The notes beneath the pieces are model-generated. The model was not told the origin of the DNA and made no database searches. It saw only the letters and a list, made by a program, of their open reading frames with translations. From Clostridia bacterium (GTDB lineage: Bacteria; Bacillota; Clostridia; Christensenellales; UBA1242): a stretch of DNA of 57,193 bases. Below are positions 24,388 through 32,561 of this stretch, piece after piece. The translations under genes were made by a program, and so were the position numbers. Position 1 is the stretch's first letter; each line of letters opens with the position of its first letter. The DNA is taken from the NCBI GenBank assembly GCA_017467895.1, contig JAFUKB010000010.1, positions 1-57,193 on the forward strand, written 5' to 3'.

Positions 24388-24532
24388 AACCCCTCCAAAT
24401 ATATATGTATTTTAATATAAAGACTCTGATTTGTCAATGTGCGATAATAAGAGTCAAAAGATTACCTTTGTTCAATAAAAAATGAAATCATGTCATAAAA
24501 AATTGACTCACGACGGCAAAAATAATAACGAG
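24388..24532. other. Non-coding gap left of cassette 2
   Basis: The divergent gap between the LRR-transglutaminase gene and cassette 2 is 346 bases. The left part is AT-rich, with no ORF or RNA recognised. It includes words such as ATTGACTC and ACGACGGC that weakly echo the region before cassette 1. Confidence 0.4.
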
Positions 24533-24733
24533 CAACGGCAAAGAACAACCCTCACGAGCAAAAAGCAAATTTTAATTATACATAACAATTTGCATACAAA
24601 ACCAATTATGCTCATAAAAAAAAGAAGCCAAAATGTGGTCAAGTAAAAAAGTTTTTGCAATTGTTAAAAATCGTTTGACAACTTCGCGGGGGGGGGTACA
24701 CTTAAGTAGAAAAGTGAAAAAAGGAGAAAAAAC
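24533..24733 (+). repeat. Duplicated promoter block, copy 2
   Basis: Matches 16558-16762 (see that entry). From AAGAAGCCAAAATGTGGTC to the ribosome site the two copies differ at only a handful of positions. Confidence 0.85.
24675..24702 (+). promoter_or_regulatory. Promoter of surface cassette 2 with a G9 tract in the spacer
   Basis: TTGACA (24675-24680), a 16-base spacer that ends in nine G (24688-24696), then TACACT (24697-24702). Both the tract length and the spacer equal those of cassette 1, so in this genome both promoters are in the same predicted state. Confidence 0.8.
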
Positions 24734-25978
24734 ATGAAAAAGAAATTTGGATTGTGGTTTAACATAGTAACCATCTGCCTATGCGTATGCGCAATAGCCA
24801 TAGGTGTTTACTCGGCAACCACAGCAAACTTAAACGCCAGTGGTAAACTAGGCTTTACTGCTCACAACTGTAAGGCTGACATAACTGGCACAATTTATGG
24901 CCATGCAACGGGTAATTCTGCAGATGGATTGCCAGTTGCCGAGGCAGACGCAGAAACATTTGGTACAGTGTCGCTAGATGGCGACACAAAAAGCCTATCG
25001 CTTGGAGCAACTCGATACTTTACTGATATGGCGTCAACCGATGGCAGTGTAGCCCCTATTGTAATAACACTGGCAATAACAAACACATCAAAGTTTGATA
25101 TTGTGGCGAGCGTAACAAGCGCAACAGCAACAAGCCCAGTTGCAATAGAATCTCCAACAGAAGATGTCAAGATAACTCAAAACTCAACCGAAAGCCTAAC
25201 ATTTACATTGACACTAACAAGCACAGCAAATGGAGTAACACCAAGTTCGGATAATGTAAACATATCATTGCATTTAGAAAAGTATGTTTCACCATTCTAT
25301 GTTGCAGATAACAAACTGTTTGTAAACATGGGCACAGACCCAGACACAGGCAACCCAATCAGATGGTATGCAATAGCAAAAGACAATGCTGGTACATTTG
25401 AGACATTAAAATCAACTCAAGTTACAAGTGTGGAAGCAGGCACCTATGTGTTTATCTCAGAATATATTCTTGATTACAGTGATAGTAGTCCATGCATTGA
25501 ATTTAATTCCACAGCAACTTCAAGTAACAACTATGGAGCAAATTATGAAGGTTCAATAATCCAATCATTTGTAAATGGTAATGATGCTAATTCATTATAT
25601 ACTAAGTATAAACTAGGTAATGCTAAATATGCTGATGTATATGGAAATATATTGCCATATCGTTGGGGTGAAGAAGAAATTTCGGATTATATAACGAGTA
25701 GTAAAGTTACATGTCCGGCCAGTGAGAGGCAAACATTATGGCTTTTAAGTAATGCTGAATACATTTTGTGTTTTGGTGATGGTGATACATCTGGTGTGGC
25801 TAAAATGCTTAGTACTAATTTAAACAATAATTGGTGGTTACGTTCTCCGAATAGTTATGAATCTATGGGAGGCTATTGTGATGTCTGGTATGTAAAAGAT
25901 ACCGGAGGACTTGGTTACGAGCCTGTGCCGGGAGGTCGTTTCGGCGTGCGTCCTGCCTTCCAAATAACAATATCATAA
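24734..25978 (+). CDS. Secreted surface protein with DUF6273/C-type-lectin-like C-terminus, cassette 2
   Basis: A 414-residue exported protein, paralogous to the 16763 product. The signal peptide and first strand (FGLWFNIVTICLCVCAIAIG, then GVYSATTANLNASGKLGFTA) are almost identical. Residues about 35-185 are a related but diverged beta module with the shared FTDMASTDGS segment. Residues about 190-414 are a DUF6273-like domain with TLWLLSNAEYIL, NNWWLRSP and the terminal GVRPAFQITIS. The C-terminal part uses ATT, GTT and TCT codons like ordinary chromosomal genes, while the N-terminal part favours ATA, GTA and CTA. This suggests a mosaic of a conserved head and an exchanged tail. AAAGGAG precedes ATG 24734. 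Its function as a ligand-binding surface protein is inferred. Confidence 0.8.
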   Translation: MKKKFGLWFNIVTICLCVCAIAIGVYSATTANLNASGKLGFTAHNCKADITGTIYGHATGNSADGLPVAEADAETFGTVSLDGDTKSLSLGATRYFTDMASTDGSVAPIVITLAITNTSKFDIVASVTSATATSPVAIESPTEDVKITQNSTESLTFTLTLTSTANGVTPSSDNVNISLHLEKYVSPFYVADNKLFVNMGTDPDTGNPIRWYAIAKDNAGTFETLKSTQVTSVEAGTYVFISEYILDYSDSSPCIEFNSTATSSNNYGANYEGSIIQSFVNGNDANSLYTKYKLGNAKYADVYGNILPYRWGEEEISDYITSSKVTCPASERQTLWLLSNAEYILCFGDGDTSGVAKMLSTNLNNNWWLRSPNSYESMGGYCDVWYVKDTGGLGYEPVPGGRFGVRPAFQITIS

Positions 25979-26007
25979 GCCTAATTTAATTTTTGATTAT
26001 TAGTGCA

Positions 26008-26040
26008 TAAAAAAGAAGAGCAACTTGCTCTTCTTTTTTA
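26008..26040 (+). terminator. Terminator of surface cassette 2
   Basis: A 10-bp stem AAGAAGAGCA/TGCTCTTCTT with a 3-base loop, flanked by A and T runs, so it can act on both strands. Confidence 0.9.
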
Positions 26041-26047
26041 TACATAC

Positions 26048-26073
26048 ATCAAACGCCTATTTGAGCGTTTGAT
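26048..26073 (-). terminator. Hairpin at the 3' end of the SRP RNA gene
   Basis: TCAAACGC and GCGTTTGA form an 8-bp stem seven bases beyond the predicted mature 3' end. The T run on the minus strand is poor, so the adjacent A/T-flanked hairpin at 26008 probably completes termination. Confidence 0.55.
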
Positions 26074-26079
26074 TATTGG

Positions 26080-26357
26080 CACTGTTGCCACAAGTTTGAA
26101 CAAGCCGAAGCAGTTGTGCCCAAACACGCAAATACTCCACCAAAGCCACCTTATGGCACATAACTCTTAAACTTAGTGTTGCTACCGTCAGGTTCTCACA
26201 CGGTTCGTAAAAGACTTATTGCATAAGACCTTAATTTCAACATATTTGTGCATAAGTTCGCAAAAGACGGATTGCCCTCAGCATGCGTTATCGACCCCGC
26301 GTATAGTAGATTGCGGGTTACAAGGAACTACTAACTCCCCGCCACAAAGGCAACAGC
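26080..26357 (-). ncRNA. ffs: Signal recognition particle RNA, large Firmicutes type with Alu domain
   Basis: About 278 bases, close to the roughly 270-base Bacillus scRNA. The 5' GCTGTTGCC pairs with GGCAACAGT at the 3' end (helix 1). The Alu domain begins with GGCGGGGAGTTAGTAG and includes the CCGCAATC segment seen in Bacillus. The S-domain tip (26176-26201) reads GTGTGAGAACC, tetraloop TGAC, GGTAGCAACAC, followed by TAAG; this is the helix 8 Ffh-binding site with a URRC-type loop. ATGTGCC and GGGCACAACTGC follow as in Bacillus. The 3' side of the symmetric loop (AGCA) is canonical. The 5' side reads GAGA instead of CAGG. The RNA pairs with Ffh to target membrane proteins. Ends are estimated from helix 1 and the promoter. 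Confidence 0.92.
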
Positions 26358-26363
26358 ATTAGT

Positions 26364-26392
26364 ATTATATGTTACAAATCAAAAAAGTGCAA
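26364..26392 (-). promoter_or_regulatory. Promoter of the SRP RNA gene
   Basis: On the minus strand TTGCAC (26392-26387), a 17-base spacer and a perfect TATAAT (26369-26364). Standard spacing puts +1 at 26357, the first base of helix 1. Confidence 0.8.
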
Positions 26393-26467
26393 CTGTTTTT
26401 TTGATTACCAGTTTGCACTTTTAAGAAATTTTTAATTATTTGTTGATTTGTTTAGCATGGTTATTTA

Positions 26468-28276
26468 TTAATCTAAAATTGCTTTAATACGCCTAATTCC
26501 AGCAGAAGAGGCTTCTTCTTTAATAATTTTGAAATGGTGTAAATCTTTTGTGTTTTTTGCATGTGGACCACCACAAATTTCTTTGCTTAATGTTCCAATG
26601 GTGTAAACGGTTACCTTTTCGCCATAACGGTTGTCAAACACGCCAAGGGCGCCACTTGCTTTTGCTTGTTCAACGCTCATTTCTTCAACAACAACAGGAA
26701 TTGCTTGAGATATTGCTTCGTTAACAAAATCTTCCACTTTTTTAATTTCTTCTGGTGTTAATTTGTGGTCGCAGTTAAAGTCAAAACGCAAGCGCTCTGG
26801 TGTTATGTTAGAGCCTTTTTGTCTTATGTCTGCGCTTATATATTTTTGCAAGCCTGCCTGCATAAGGTGAGTGGCTGTGTGAAGGCGTGCGTTTTCTTCG
26901 CTTGAATCAGAAAGTCCGCCCTTAAATTTTTGTTCACTGCCTTGTTTTGATTTTTCTTGGTGTTCTTTAAAAAGTTGTTTAAAGTTTGAGGCGTCAACTT
27001 GAATACCACGCTCTTTTGCAATTTCCTCAGTCATTTCAATAGGAAAGCCGTAAGTTTCATAAAGGTTGAATGCTGATTTGCCGGTGATTATTCTTTCAAC
27101 AGTAAAGTTAGGGTCAGTTTTGCGCATGAACTCTTCTTTGCGGGCAAAACCTGCAATAATTTTGTCGAATTCTTTTAATCCGTTTTCTAAGGTTTTGTTA
27201 AACTTGTTTTTCTCTTCACGAACAACTGTTTTAACAACATGTTCATTTTTTAAAACTTCTGGATAATAGTTTTTAAATTGCTCGACAATAATATCAATAA
27301 TGCCCTCTTCAAAAGGAGAGTTTGTGTCTATGCCAATTTGTTTTGCAAAGCGAATAACCCTGCGGATTAAACGGCGCAAAATATAGCCTTGGTCAGTGTT
27401 TGATGGTTTAATGCCTGCGTCGTCGCTTGCAATCATAACCACTGCACGCATATGGTCAGCAATAATGCGCATTGCTTTTTTGTGCTGACAGTATTCTTTT
27501 TGGCTAAGACGCTCAATTTCTTTAATAATTGGTTGCCAAATTGGAGTTAAGTAGTTGTCATCTAGCCCAGCAAGAACGGCGGTTGTGCGTTCTACACCCA
27601 TGCCAGTGTCTACATTTTTTTGAGCAAGTGGAACAAACTCGCCACTTTCTAAATGGTTAAATTGCATGAATACATTATTCCAAATTTCCATCCAGCGTTT
27701 GTCGCTTGGGTCAAACACTTTTGGGGCAGGAGTGTTGTTATCTACCCAATAGAACATTTCGGTGTCACTTCCGCAAGGTCCAAATTGTTCGATTGATGGC
27801 CACCAGTTGTCTTCGGCTGGCAAAAATGCAATTCTTTCACGAGAAACGCCTTGCGCCTGCCATAGTTTTGCACTTTCTTCGTCAGCAGGAACATATTCAT
27901 TGCCTGCAAAAACAGTGAAAGCAAGACGCTCAAGTGGCAGGTTTAAAACTTTTGTTAAAAACTCAAAACTCCATGCTATTGCTTCTTTTTTAAAATAGTC
28001 ACCAAGACTCCAGTTGCCAAGCATTTCAAAAAAGGTGTGGTGGTAACTGTCACCAACTTCGTCTAAGTCAGTAAGCCTAAAGCATTTTTGAAAATCGCAA
28101 AGTCTTGTTCCAAGTGGGTGCTTTGCACCAAGCAAATATGGCACAAGTGGTTGCATGCCTGCTGTGTTAAAAAGGCAAGTTGGGTCGTTTTCTGGCACGA
28201 CACTGCTACTAGGAATTTGTTTGTGACCTTTGCTAACAAAAAAGTTAATATATAAATCTTTAATATTTTTATCCAT
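26468..28276 (-). CDS. alaS: Alanyl-tRNA synthetase, short form without the C-Ala domain
   Basis: Charges tRNA-Ala with alanine. I place the start at ATG 28276 (602 residues), preceded by GGAG and giving the standard N-terminus MDKNIKDLYINFFVSKGH; the longer frame adds 12 non-homologous residues. The catalytic core has PSSSVVP, LCDFQKCFR, FFEMLGNWSLGDYFK and NVDTGMGVERTT. The editing domain has its zinc-binding HTATH and CGGPH (CxxxH) motifs intact. The protein stops right after the editing domain (SSAGIRRIKAILD), so the oligomerisation/C-Ala domain of typical 850-880-residue AlaRS is missing. The DNA downstream holds the SRP RNA promoter, not a broken remainder, so this is a short enzyme and not a recent truncation. 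Confidence 0.93.
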   Translation of the reverse strand: MDKNIKDLYINFFVSKGHKQIPSSSVVPENDPTCLFNTAGMQPLVPYLLGAKHPLGTRLCDFQKCFRLTDLDEVGDSYHHTFFEMLGNWSLGDYFKKEAIAWSFEFLTKVLNLPLERLAFTVFAGNEYVPADEESAKLWQAQGVSRERIAFLPAEDNWWPSIEQFGPCGSDTEMFYWVDNNTPAPKVFDPSDKRWMEIWNNVFMQFNHLESGEFVPLAQKNVDTGMGVERTTAVLAGLDDNYLTPIWQPIIKEIERLSQKEYCQHKKAMRIIADHMRAVVMIASDDAGIKPSNTDQGYILRRLIRRVIRFAKQIGIDTNSPFEEGIIDIIVEQFKNYYPEVLKNEHVVKTVVREEKNKFNKTLENGLKEFDKIIAGFARKEEFMRKTDPNFTVERIITGKSAFNLYETYGFPIEMTEEIAKERGIQVDASNFKQLFKEHQEKSKQGSEQKFKGGLSDSSEENARLHTATHLMQAGLQKYISADIRQKGSNITPERLRFDFNCDHKLTPEEIKKVEDFVNEAISQAIPVVVEEMSVEQAKASGALGVFDNRYGEKVTVYTIGTLSKEICGGPHAKNTKDLHHFKIIKEEASSAGIRRIKAILD

Positions 28277-28300
28277 AATATTCTCCATAAAACTTTTTGT

Positions 28301-28329
28301 ATTATACAACACCTGTTTGTAAAAAGCAA
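28301..28329 (-). promoter_or_regulatory. Promoter of alaS
   Basis: On the minus strand TTGCTT (28329-28324), a 17-base spacer and TATAAT (28306-28301), 25 bases before ATG 28276. The short leader has no room for a T-box. Confidence 0.7.
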
Positions 28330-28410
28330 AAGGAATTTTAAACTTAAGGCATTAGCCCTTGCCTTTTTTTTGCAAATTTGATATGCTTTTAAGCATAATT
28401 GGAGAAGAAC

Positions 28411-28944
28411 ATGAAACTTATTGTTGGTCTTGGCAATCCAGATCGAAAGTATGAACACACATTTCATAATTTGGGGTTTATGGCAATTAACAAATTCGCC
28501 GAAAAAATTGACGCGCATTTTACAAAACGCATGTGTGATGGTTTGGTGGCTGAAGGCTATTTTGCTGGGCAAAAACTATTGCTTTTAAAACCTTTAACAT
28601 ACATGAATTTAAGCGGAATAAGCGTAAGGCAAATTGCTCAAAAATTCAAACTTTTACCGCGAGATATTTATGTTTTTGTTGACGACATAGATTTGCCTCT
28701 TGGCAAGGTTAGATATCGCGAATCGGGCAGTGCAGGCACGCACAATGGTTTAAAAAGCATAGTTAATGAACTTGGGTCAACAGAATTTAAACGCATAAAA
28801 ATAGGTATTGGCAGAGATGAGAAATTTGCTGATTTGGCTGACTATGTTTTAAGCCGTATTCCAGACGAAAAAATTGATATAATAAACTTAGAAATTTTAA
28901 CAGCGTGTGATTTTGTGCTAGATAAATTAAAAAACAAGGAGTAA
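28411..28944 (+). CDS. pth: Peptidyl-tRNA hydrolase
   Basis: A 177-residue enzyme that releases tRNA from peptidyl-tRNA dropped from ribosomes. The ATG at 28411 follows TTGGAGAAGAAC and gives the canonical MKLIVGLGNPDRKYEHT. The catalytic His is in HNLGFMAINKF. The conserved MNLSG and the IDLPLGKVRYRESGSAGTHN region with the catalytic Asp (DDIDLP) are present, and GTHNGLKSI is the usual phosphate-binding signature. It is followed after four bases by mfd, the standard Firmicutes pth-mfd arrangement. Confidence 0.96.
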   Translation: MKLIVGLGNPDRKYEHTFHNLGFMAINKFAEKIDAHFTKRMCDGLVAEGYFAGQKLLLLKPLTYMNLSGISVRQIAQKFKLLPRDIYVFVDDIDLPLGKVRYRESGSAGTHNGLKSIVNELGSTEFKRIKIGIGRDEKFADLADYVLSRIPDEKIDIINLEILTACDFVLDKLKNKE

Positions 28945-28948
28945 CGGT

Positions 28949-31900
28949 TTGCAAAATATTGATAATTTTCTTGCAAATGTAGGAATAATAAAAAAGTTAA
29001 ACGAGGCGGTTAAAACCGACCTTTGTTTTTCTGTTTTTGGGGCGGGCGTTGGCGAAAAGGCTTTAAGCGTTTATCAACTATCAAAAACCAACAAAATTGC
29101 CTATGTGGCAAGTGACCAAATTGAACTATTGGAACTTGGGCAATGTTTTGCCGATTTGGGTGCAAAATTTGAAGTTGCGAATTTTGATTTGAACCCACCT
29201 TTGTTTACTCAAGTTGTTGATAATTTGCAAAAAAATGAATTAAATAAAGCATTATATAATTTTTGCTTTTCAGATGTAAATATTTTGCTTTTAAACCCAG
29301 AAAGTTTGCTGTTTAAGTTTCGCCAAAAATTAGATAAAAATAATTTTTTAAATTTGCAAAAAAATTCAAAAATTAATTATGAATATTTAATAAATAAATT
29401 AATAAATTTGGGTTATAAAAAATGCCAAAAAATTGAGCAAGTTGGCGATTTTAGCGTCAGAGGAGATATTTTAGATATTTTCTTAAATAATTATGAAAAT
29501 CCAATTAGAATTGAATTATTTGATGATGAAATTGAAAAAATATATATATTTTCATACACTGAAATGCAAAAAATTAATGAAATAGATGGTTTTACAATTT
29601 TTCCGAATAAATTATGTTTTTTTAACGAAATAATTAAAGAAAAAATAATAAGTTCATTAAAAACTTCGCTTTTAGGTTTGGGTAGCGCGGGCGATGCAAT
29701 AATAAAAAGTCATTCACTTGTTAATAATGTGTGTGAATTGTTGCAAAATAACATAATAGACTCGGATTGTGATTGTTTAATGCCATTTTTGAATAAAGAA
29801 TATGCTATTACTCAAATTTTAGATATCGCAAAGTTTGTTATAAGCGAGCCTAAAAAAACATACGATTATTTATGTGATGTTAGCAAAAGTCTGCTTGCAA
29901 GCATTGGGGATTTTATTGACAGTGGCGAACTCTTGCCTGAACATGCTGGCTATTATTTTTTACCACAACAAGCAGTTTGTTTTAAGCCAAACTTAGTTTT
30001 TTGCAATGTGGAACAAAAAGTCTTTGAAAGCGATGTAACAGATTATATGCGCACTGTTGGTTCAAGAAACTATGTTTATGACTATAAATCGCTTGCAAAC
30101 GATTTGTTCATTTATGAGCAGTCGAAATACAAAGTGGTATTGTTTGCAGGAAGTGAAGAATCTAAGCAAACGGTGGCTGACTTTTTGGTCAAATATAATC
30201 TTTTTTCTAGTGACGAACTAAACTTAAGAACTAACAAATTCCAAATTGTAATCACTGCTCAAAAATTTGCAAAGTCGGGCAGTTTTTTAGACTCGGGCAT
30301 AATTTTTATTGGTACTGATGATTTAATTAAACGCACAAAAAACCAAGTAAAAAACATAACTAAATCTGCAAAAAAACACAAAGTGTTTTATTTGCCAAAA
30401 GTGGGAGATTATGTTGTTCATGAAATTCACGGAATAGGCAAATGTGTGGCTTTGCAAAAATTAAATTTTAATGGCACCGAAAAAGACTATTTTGTTTTAG
30501 AATACTCGGGTGGCGATAAACTGTACTTGCCAAACGAACAAGCCGATTCTATTTCGGCATACATTGGTGGGGAAAATTCTCCACGCTTGCACAAGTTGGG
30601 CGGTGAACAGTTTGCAAAAATTAAACAAAAGGTTAAAGAAAGTGTTAGCAAACTTGCAGTGGATTTAATTGACCTTTATGCAAAAAGAGAAAAAAGCAAA
30701 GGGTTTGTATATTCTCAAGACAATTATTTGTTTAATGAGTTTGAAAATGCATTTAAACACACAGAAACCAACGACCAACTTCTTGCTATAAACGACATTA
30801 AAAACGATATGCATAGCACAAAAATTATGGACAGGTTAATTTGTGGCGATGTTGGCTATGGCAAAACCGAGGTTGCATTGAGGGCAATATATAAGGCTGT
30901 TTTAGATGGAAAACAGGTCGTATTCTTGTGTCCAACAACAATTCTTGCTCAGCAACATTATCAAACGGCAAAAGAGCGCTTTGATGGTTTTATGGTTAAT
31001 GTTGCAGTGCTTAATAGGTTTAAAACAAAATCTCAGCAAGAACAAATTTTAAAAGAATTAAAAGATGGCAAGGTTGATGTTTTAATTGGCACCCACAGGC
31101 TACTTTCAAAAGATGTTGTTTTTAAAGATTTGGGGCTTTTGGTGCTGGACGAAGAACAGCGCTTTGGTGTTAGTGATAAAGAAAAAATTAAAGACCTTAA
31201 AAAAAATATTGATGTGTTGACACTCTCTGCTACACCAATCCCGCGAACTCTTAACATGGCACTAACTGGAATAAGAGATATTTCAATAATAGAAACTCCG
31301 CCACGCGAACGCATTGCTGTTAAAACTTTTGTTAGCGAAGAAAGTGACACTCTGATTTTAAATGCTTGCAAGCGTGAACTTGCTCGTGGTGGGCAGGTGC
31401 TGTTTGTTTATAACAGAGTTGAACATATTTTTGAACAGGCAGAAAGGCTTAAAACTTTGCTTCCAAATGCAAGAATTGGGGTCGCTCATGGACAGATGCC
31501 AGAGAAGTTGTTAGAGCAAACAATTATGAACTTATATAACAAAGAATATGACATTTTGGTTGCAACCACGCTTATTGAAAGTGGAATAGACTTGCCACTT
31601 GCCAATACGCTAATTGTTATTGATGCTGACAGACTGGGGCTTGGGGAGTTATATCAATTAAGGGGTAGAATTGGCAGAAGTGACCGTGTTGCTTATGCTT
31701 ACTTTACTTATAACCCATCTAAAATGTTAACCCCCGACGCATATAAGCGCCTTGACGCAATTTTAGAATATACCGAACTTGGCAGTGGTTTTAAAATTGC
31801 CATGAGAGATTTGGAAATCCGTGGTGCGGGCAATATTTTGGGGAAAGAGCAACATGGTCATTTGGAAAAAGTTGGCTATGATATGTATTGCAAACTGCTA

Positions 31901-32383
31901 GAAAGTGCGGTAAAAGAACTAAAAGGCGAAAAGGTTAAAGATATTAAACCTATTAAAATTGACATTGCAATTTCCGCAATTTTGCCAGAAAGTTTTGTGC
32001 AGGCAGAAGAGGAGCGAATTAAACTTTATTCTGATATTAGCCAAATTCAATGCGATGACGACATGCAAAATATGAAAAATAAACTTTTTGATTCATATGG
32101 GCAAGTGCCAGCAGAAACTGAAAATCTGCTAAAAATTGCTTACTTAAAAAATTTATGCGTAAAACTTGGTGTTAAACGCGTTGTAATAAACGCAAATGTA
32201 TGTAAAATCTATTTGTATAAATCAAAAGAGATTATGCAAGAAGGTGTTTCAAGAGAACTTTCGCAAAGTAAGTGTGGGGTGTTGTCTTTTGAAGAGGATC
32301 CAGTTTTAACATTTGACTTGGGCCTTGCAACCGTTTTGCAAAAGTTAAATTATATTTTAGATTTTTGTAGACGCGCAGTTTGA
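28949..32383 (+). CDS. mfd: Transcription-repair coupling factor Mfd
   Basis: A 1144-residue translocase that removes stalled RNA polymerase and recruits UvrA to lesions. In order: an N-terminal UvrB-like region (FSVRGDILDIFLNNYE), the CarD-like RNA-polymerase interaction domain at about 485-550 (VGDYVVHEIHGIGKC), helicase motifs at about 630-1000 (GDVGYGKTEVALRA, LDEEQRFGV, LSATPIPRTL, TTLIESGIDLPLAN, QLRGRIGRS), and the C-terminal TRCF domain. The start is TTG 28949, supported by AAGGAG at 28938-28942 and by the coupling to pth. The region from about 120 to 300 is rich in Asn, Lys and Ile and more diverged than the helicase part. The gene ends with TGA. Confidence 0.97.
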   Translation: MQNIDNFLANVGIIKKLNEAVKTDLCFSVFGAGVGEKALSVYQLSKTNKIAYVASDQIELLELGQCFADLGAKFEVANFDLNPPLFTQVVDNLQKNELNKALYNFCFSDVNILLLNPESLLFKFRQKLDKNNFLNLQKNSKINYEYLINKLINLGYKKCQKIEQVGDFSVRGDILDIFLNNYENPIRIELFDDEIEKIYIFSYTEMQKINEIDGFTIFPNKLCFFNEIIKEKIISSLKTSLLGLGSAGDAIIKSHSLVNNVCELLQNNIIDSDCDCLMPFLNKEYAITQILDIAKFVISEPKKTYDYLCDVSKSLLASIGDFIDSGELLPEHAGYYFLPQQAVCFKPNLVFCNVEQKVFESDVTDYMRTVGSRNYVYDYKSLANDLFIYEQSKYKVVLFAGSEESKQTVADFLVKYNLFSSDELNLRTNKFQIVITAQKFAKSGSFLDSGIIFIGTDDLIKRTKNQVKNITKSAKKHKVFYLPKVGDYVVHEIHGIGKCVALQKLNFNGTEKDYFVLEYSGGDKLYLPNEQADSISAYIGGENSPRLHKLGGEQFAKIKQKVKESVSKLAVDLIDLYAKREKSKGFVYSQDNYLFNEFENAFKHTETNDQLLAINDIKNDMHSTKIMDRLICGDVGYGKTEVALRAIYKAVLDGKQVVFLCPTTILAQQHYQTAKERFDGFMVNVAVLNRFKTKSQQEQILKELKDGKVDVLIGTHRLLSKDVVFKDLGLLVLDEEQRFGVSDKEKIKDLKKNIDVLTLSATPIPRTLNMALTGIRDISIIETPPRERIAVKTFVSEESDTLILNACKRELARGGQVLFVYNRVEHIFEQAERLKTLLPNARIGVAHGQMPEKLLEQTIMNLYNKEYDILVATTLIESGIDLPLANTLIVIDADRLGLGELYQLRGRIGRSDRVAYAYFTYNPSKMLTPDAYKRLDAILEYTELGSGFKIAMRDLEIRGAGNILGKEQHGHLEKVGYDMYCKLLESAVKELKGEKVKDIKPIKIDIAISAILPESFVQAEEERIKLYSDISQIQCDDDMQNMKNKLFDSYGQVPAETENLLKIAYLKNLCVKLGVKRVVINANVCKIYLYKSKEIMQEGVSRELSQSKCGVLSFEEDPVLTFDLGLATVLQKLNYILDFCRRAV

Positions 32384-32400
32384 AAAAAGATTAAATTTGA

Positions 32401-32429
32401 TTGCATTTTTAAATATAGTGTTGTATAAT
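32401..32429 (+). promoter_or_regulatory. Promoter of the foldase lipoprotein gene
   Basis: TTGCAT (32401-32406), a 17-base spacer and a perfect TATAAT (32424-32429), giving a leader of about 126 bases before the GTG start. Confidence 0.75.
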
Positions 32430-32438
32430 TCAAAGGTT

Positions 32439-32496
32439 AAATTTGTATACTTGCGCAAAAAACTGGTAAAAATTGTGTAAAGCAAGTAACAAATTT
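32439..32496 (+). promoter_or_regulatory. Structured element in the 5' leader of the foldase gene
   Basis: AAATTTGT plus ACTTGC (32439-32454) pair with GCAAGT plus ACAAATTT (32482-32496): 14 base pairs with a small internal bulge, closing a 27-base A-rich loop. It is placed right at the mRNA 5' end and does not include the ribosome site. It may stabilise the mRNA or be a regulator-binding RNA. No known riboswitch matches. Confidence 0.5.
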
Positions 32497-32561
32497 TAAA
32501 TAAAATTTTATTTATGTTTATTTCAAAGGCTTATAATTGCTTATAAATTTAGGAGAAAATC

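Noticed and set aside
16763..25978. A complete diversity-generating retroelement between the two cassettes
   Set aside because: No reverse transcriptase, accessory protein or template repeat could be found in this window; only the target-like tails are present.
26080..26467. Possible remnant of the missing AlaRS C-terminal domain downstream of the alaS stop
   Set aside because: The region is occupied by the SRP RNA gene and its consensus promoter; no frame with C-Ala or DHHA1 similarity was seen.
28252..28300. T-box or other amino-acid-responsive leader for alaS
   Set aside because: The predicted promoter lies only 25 bases before the start codon, which leaves no room for such an element.
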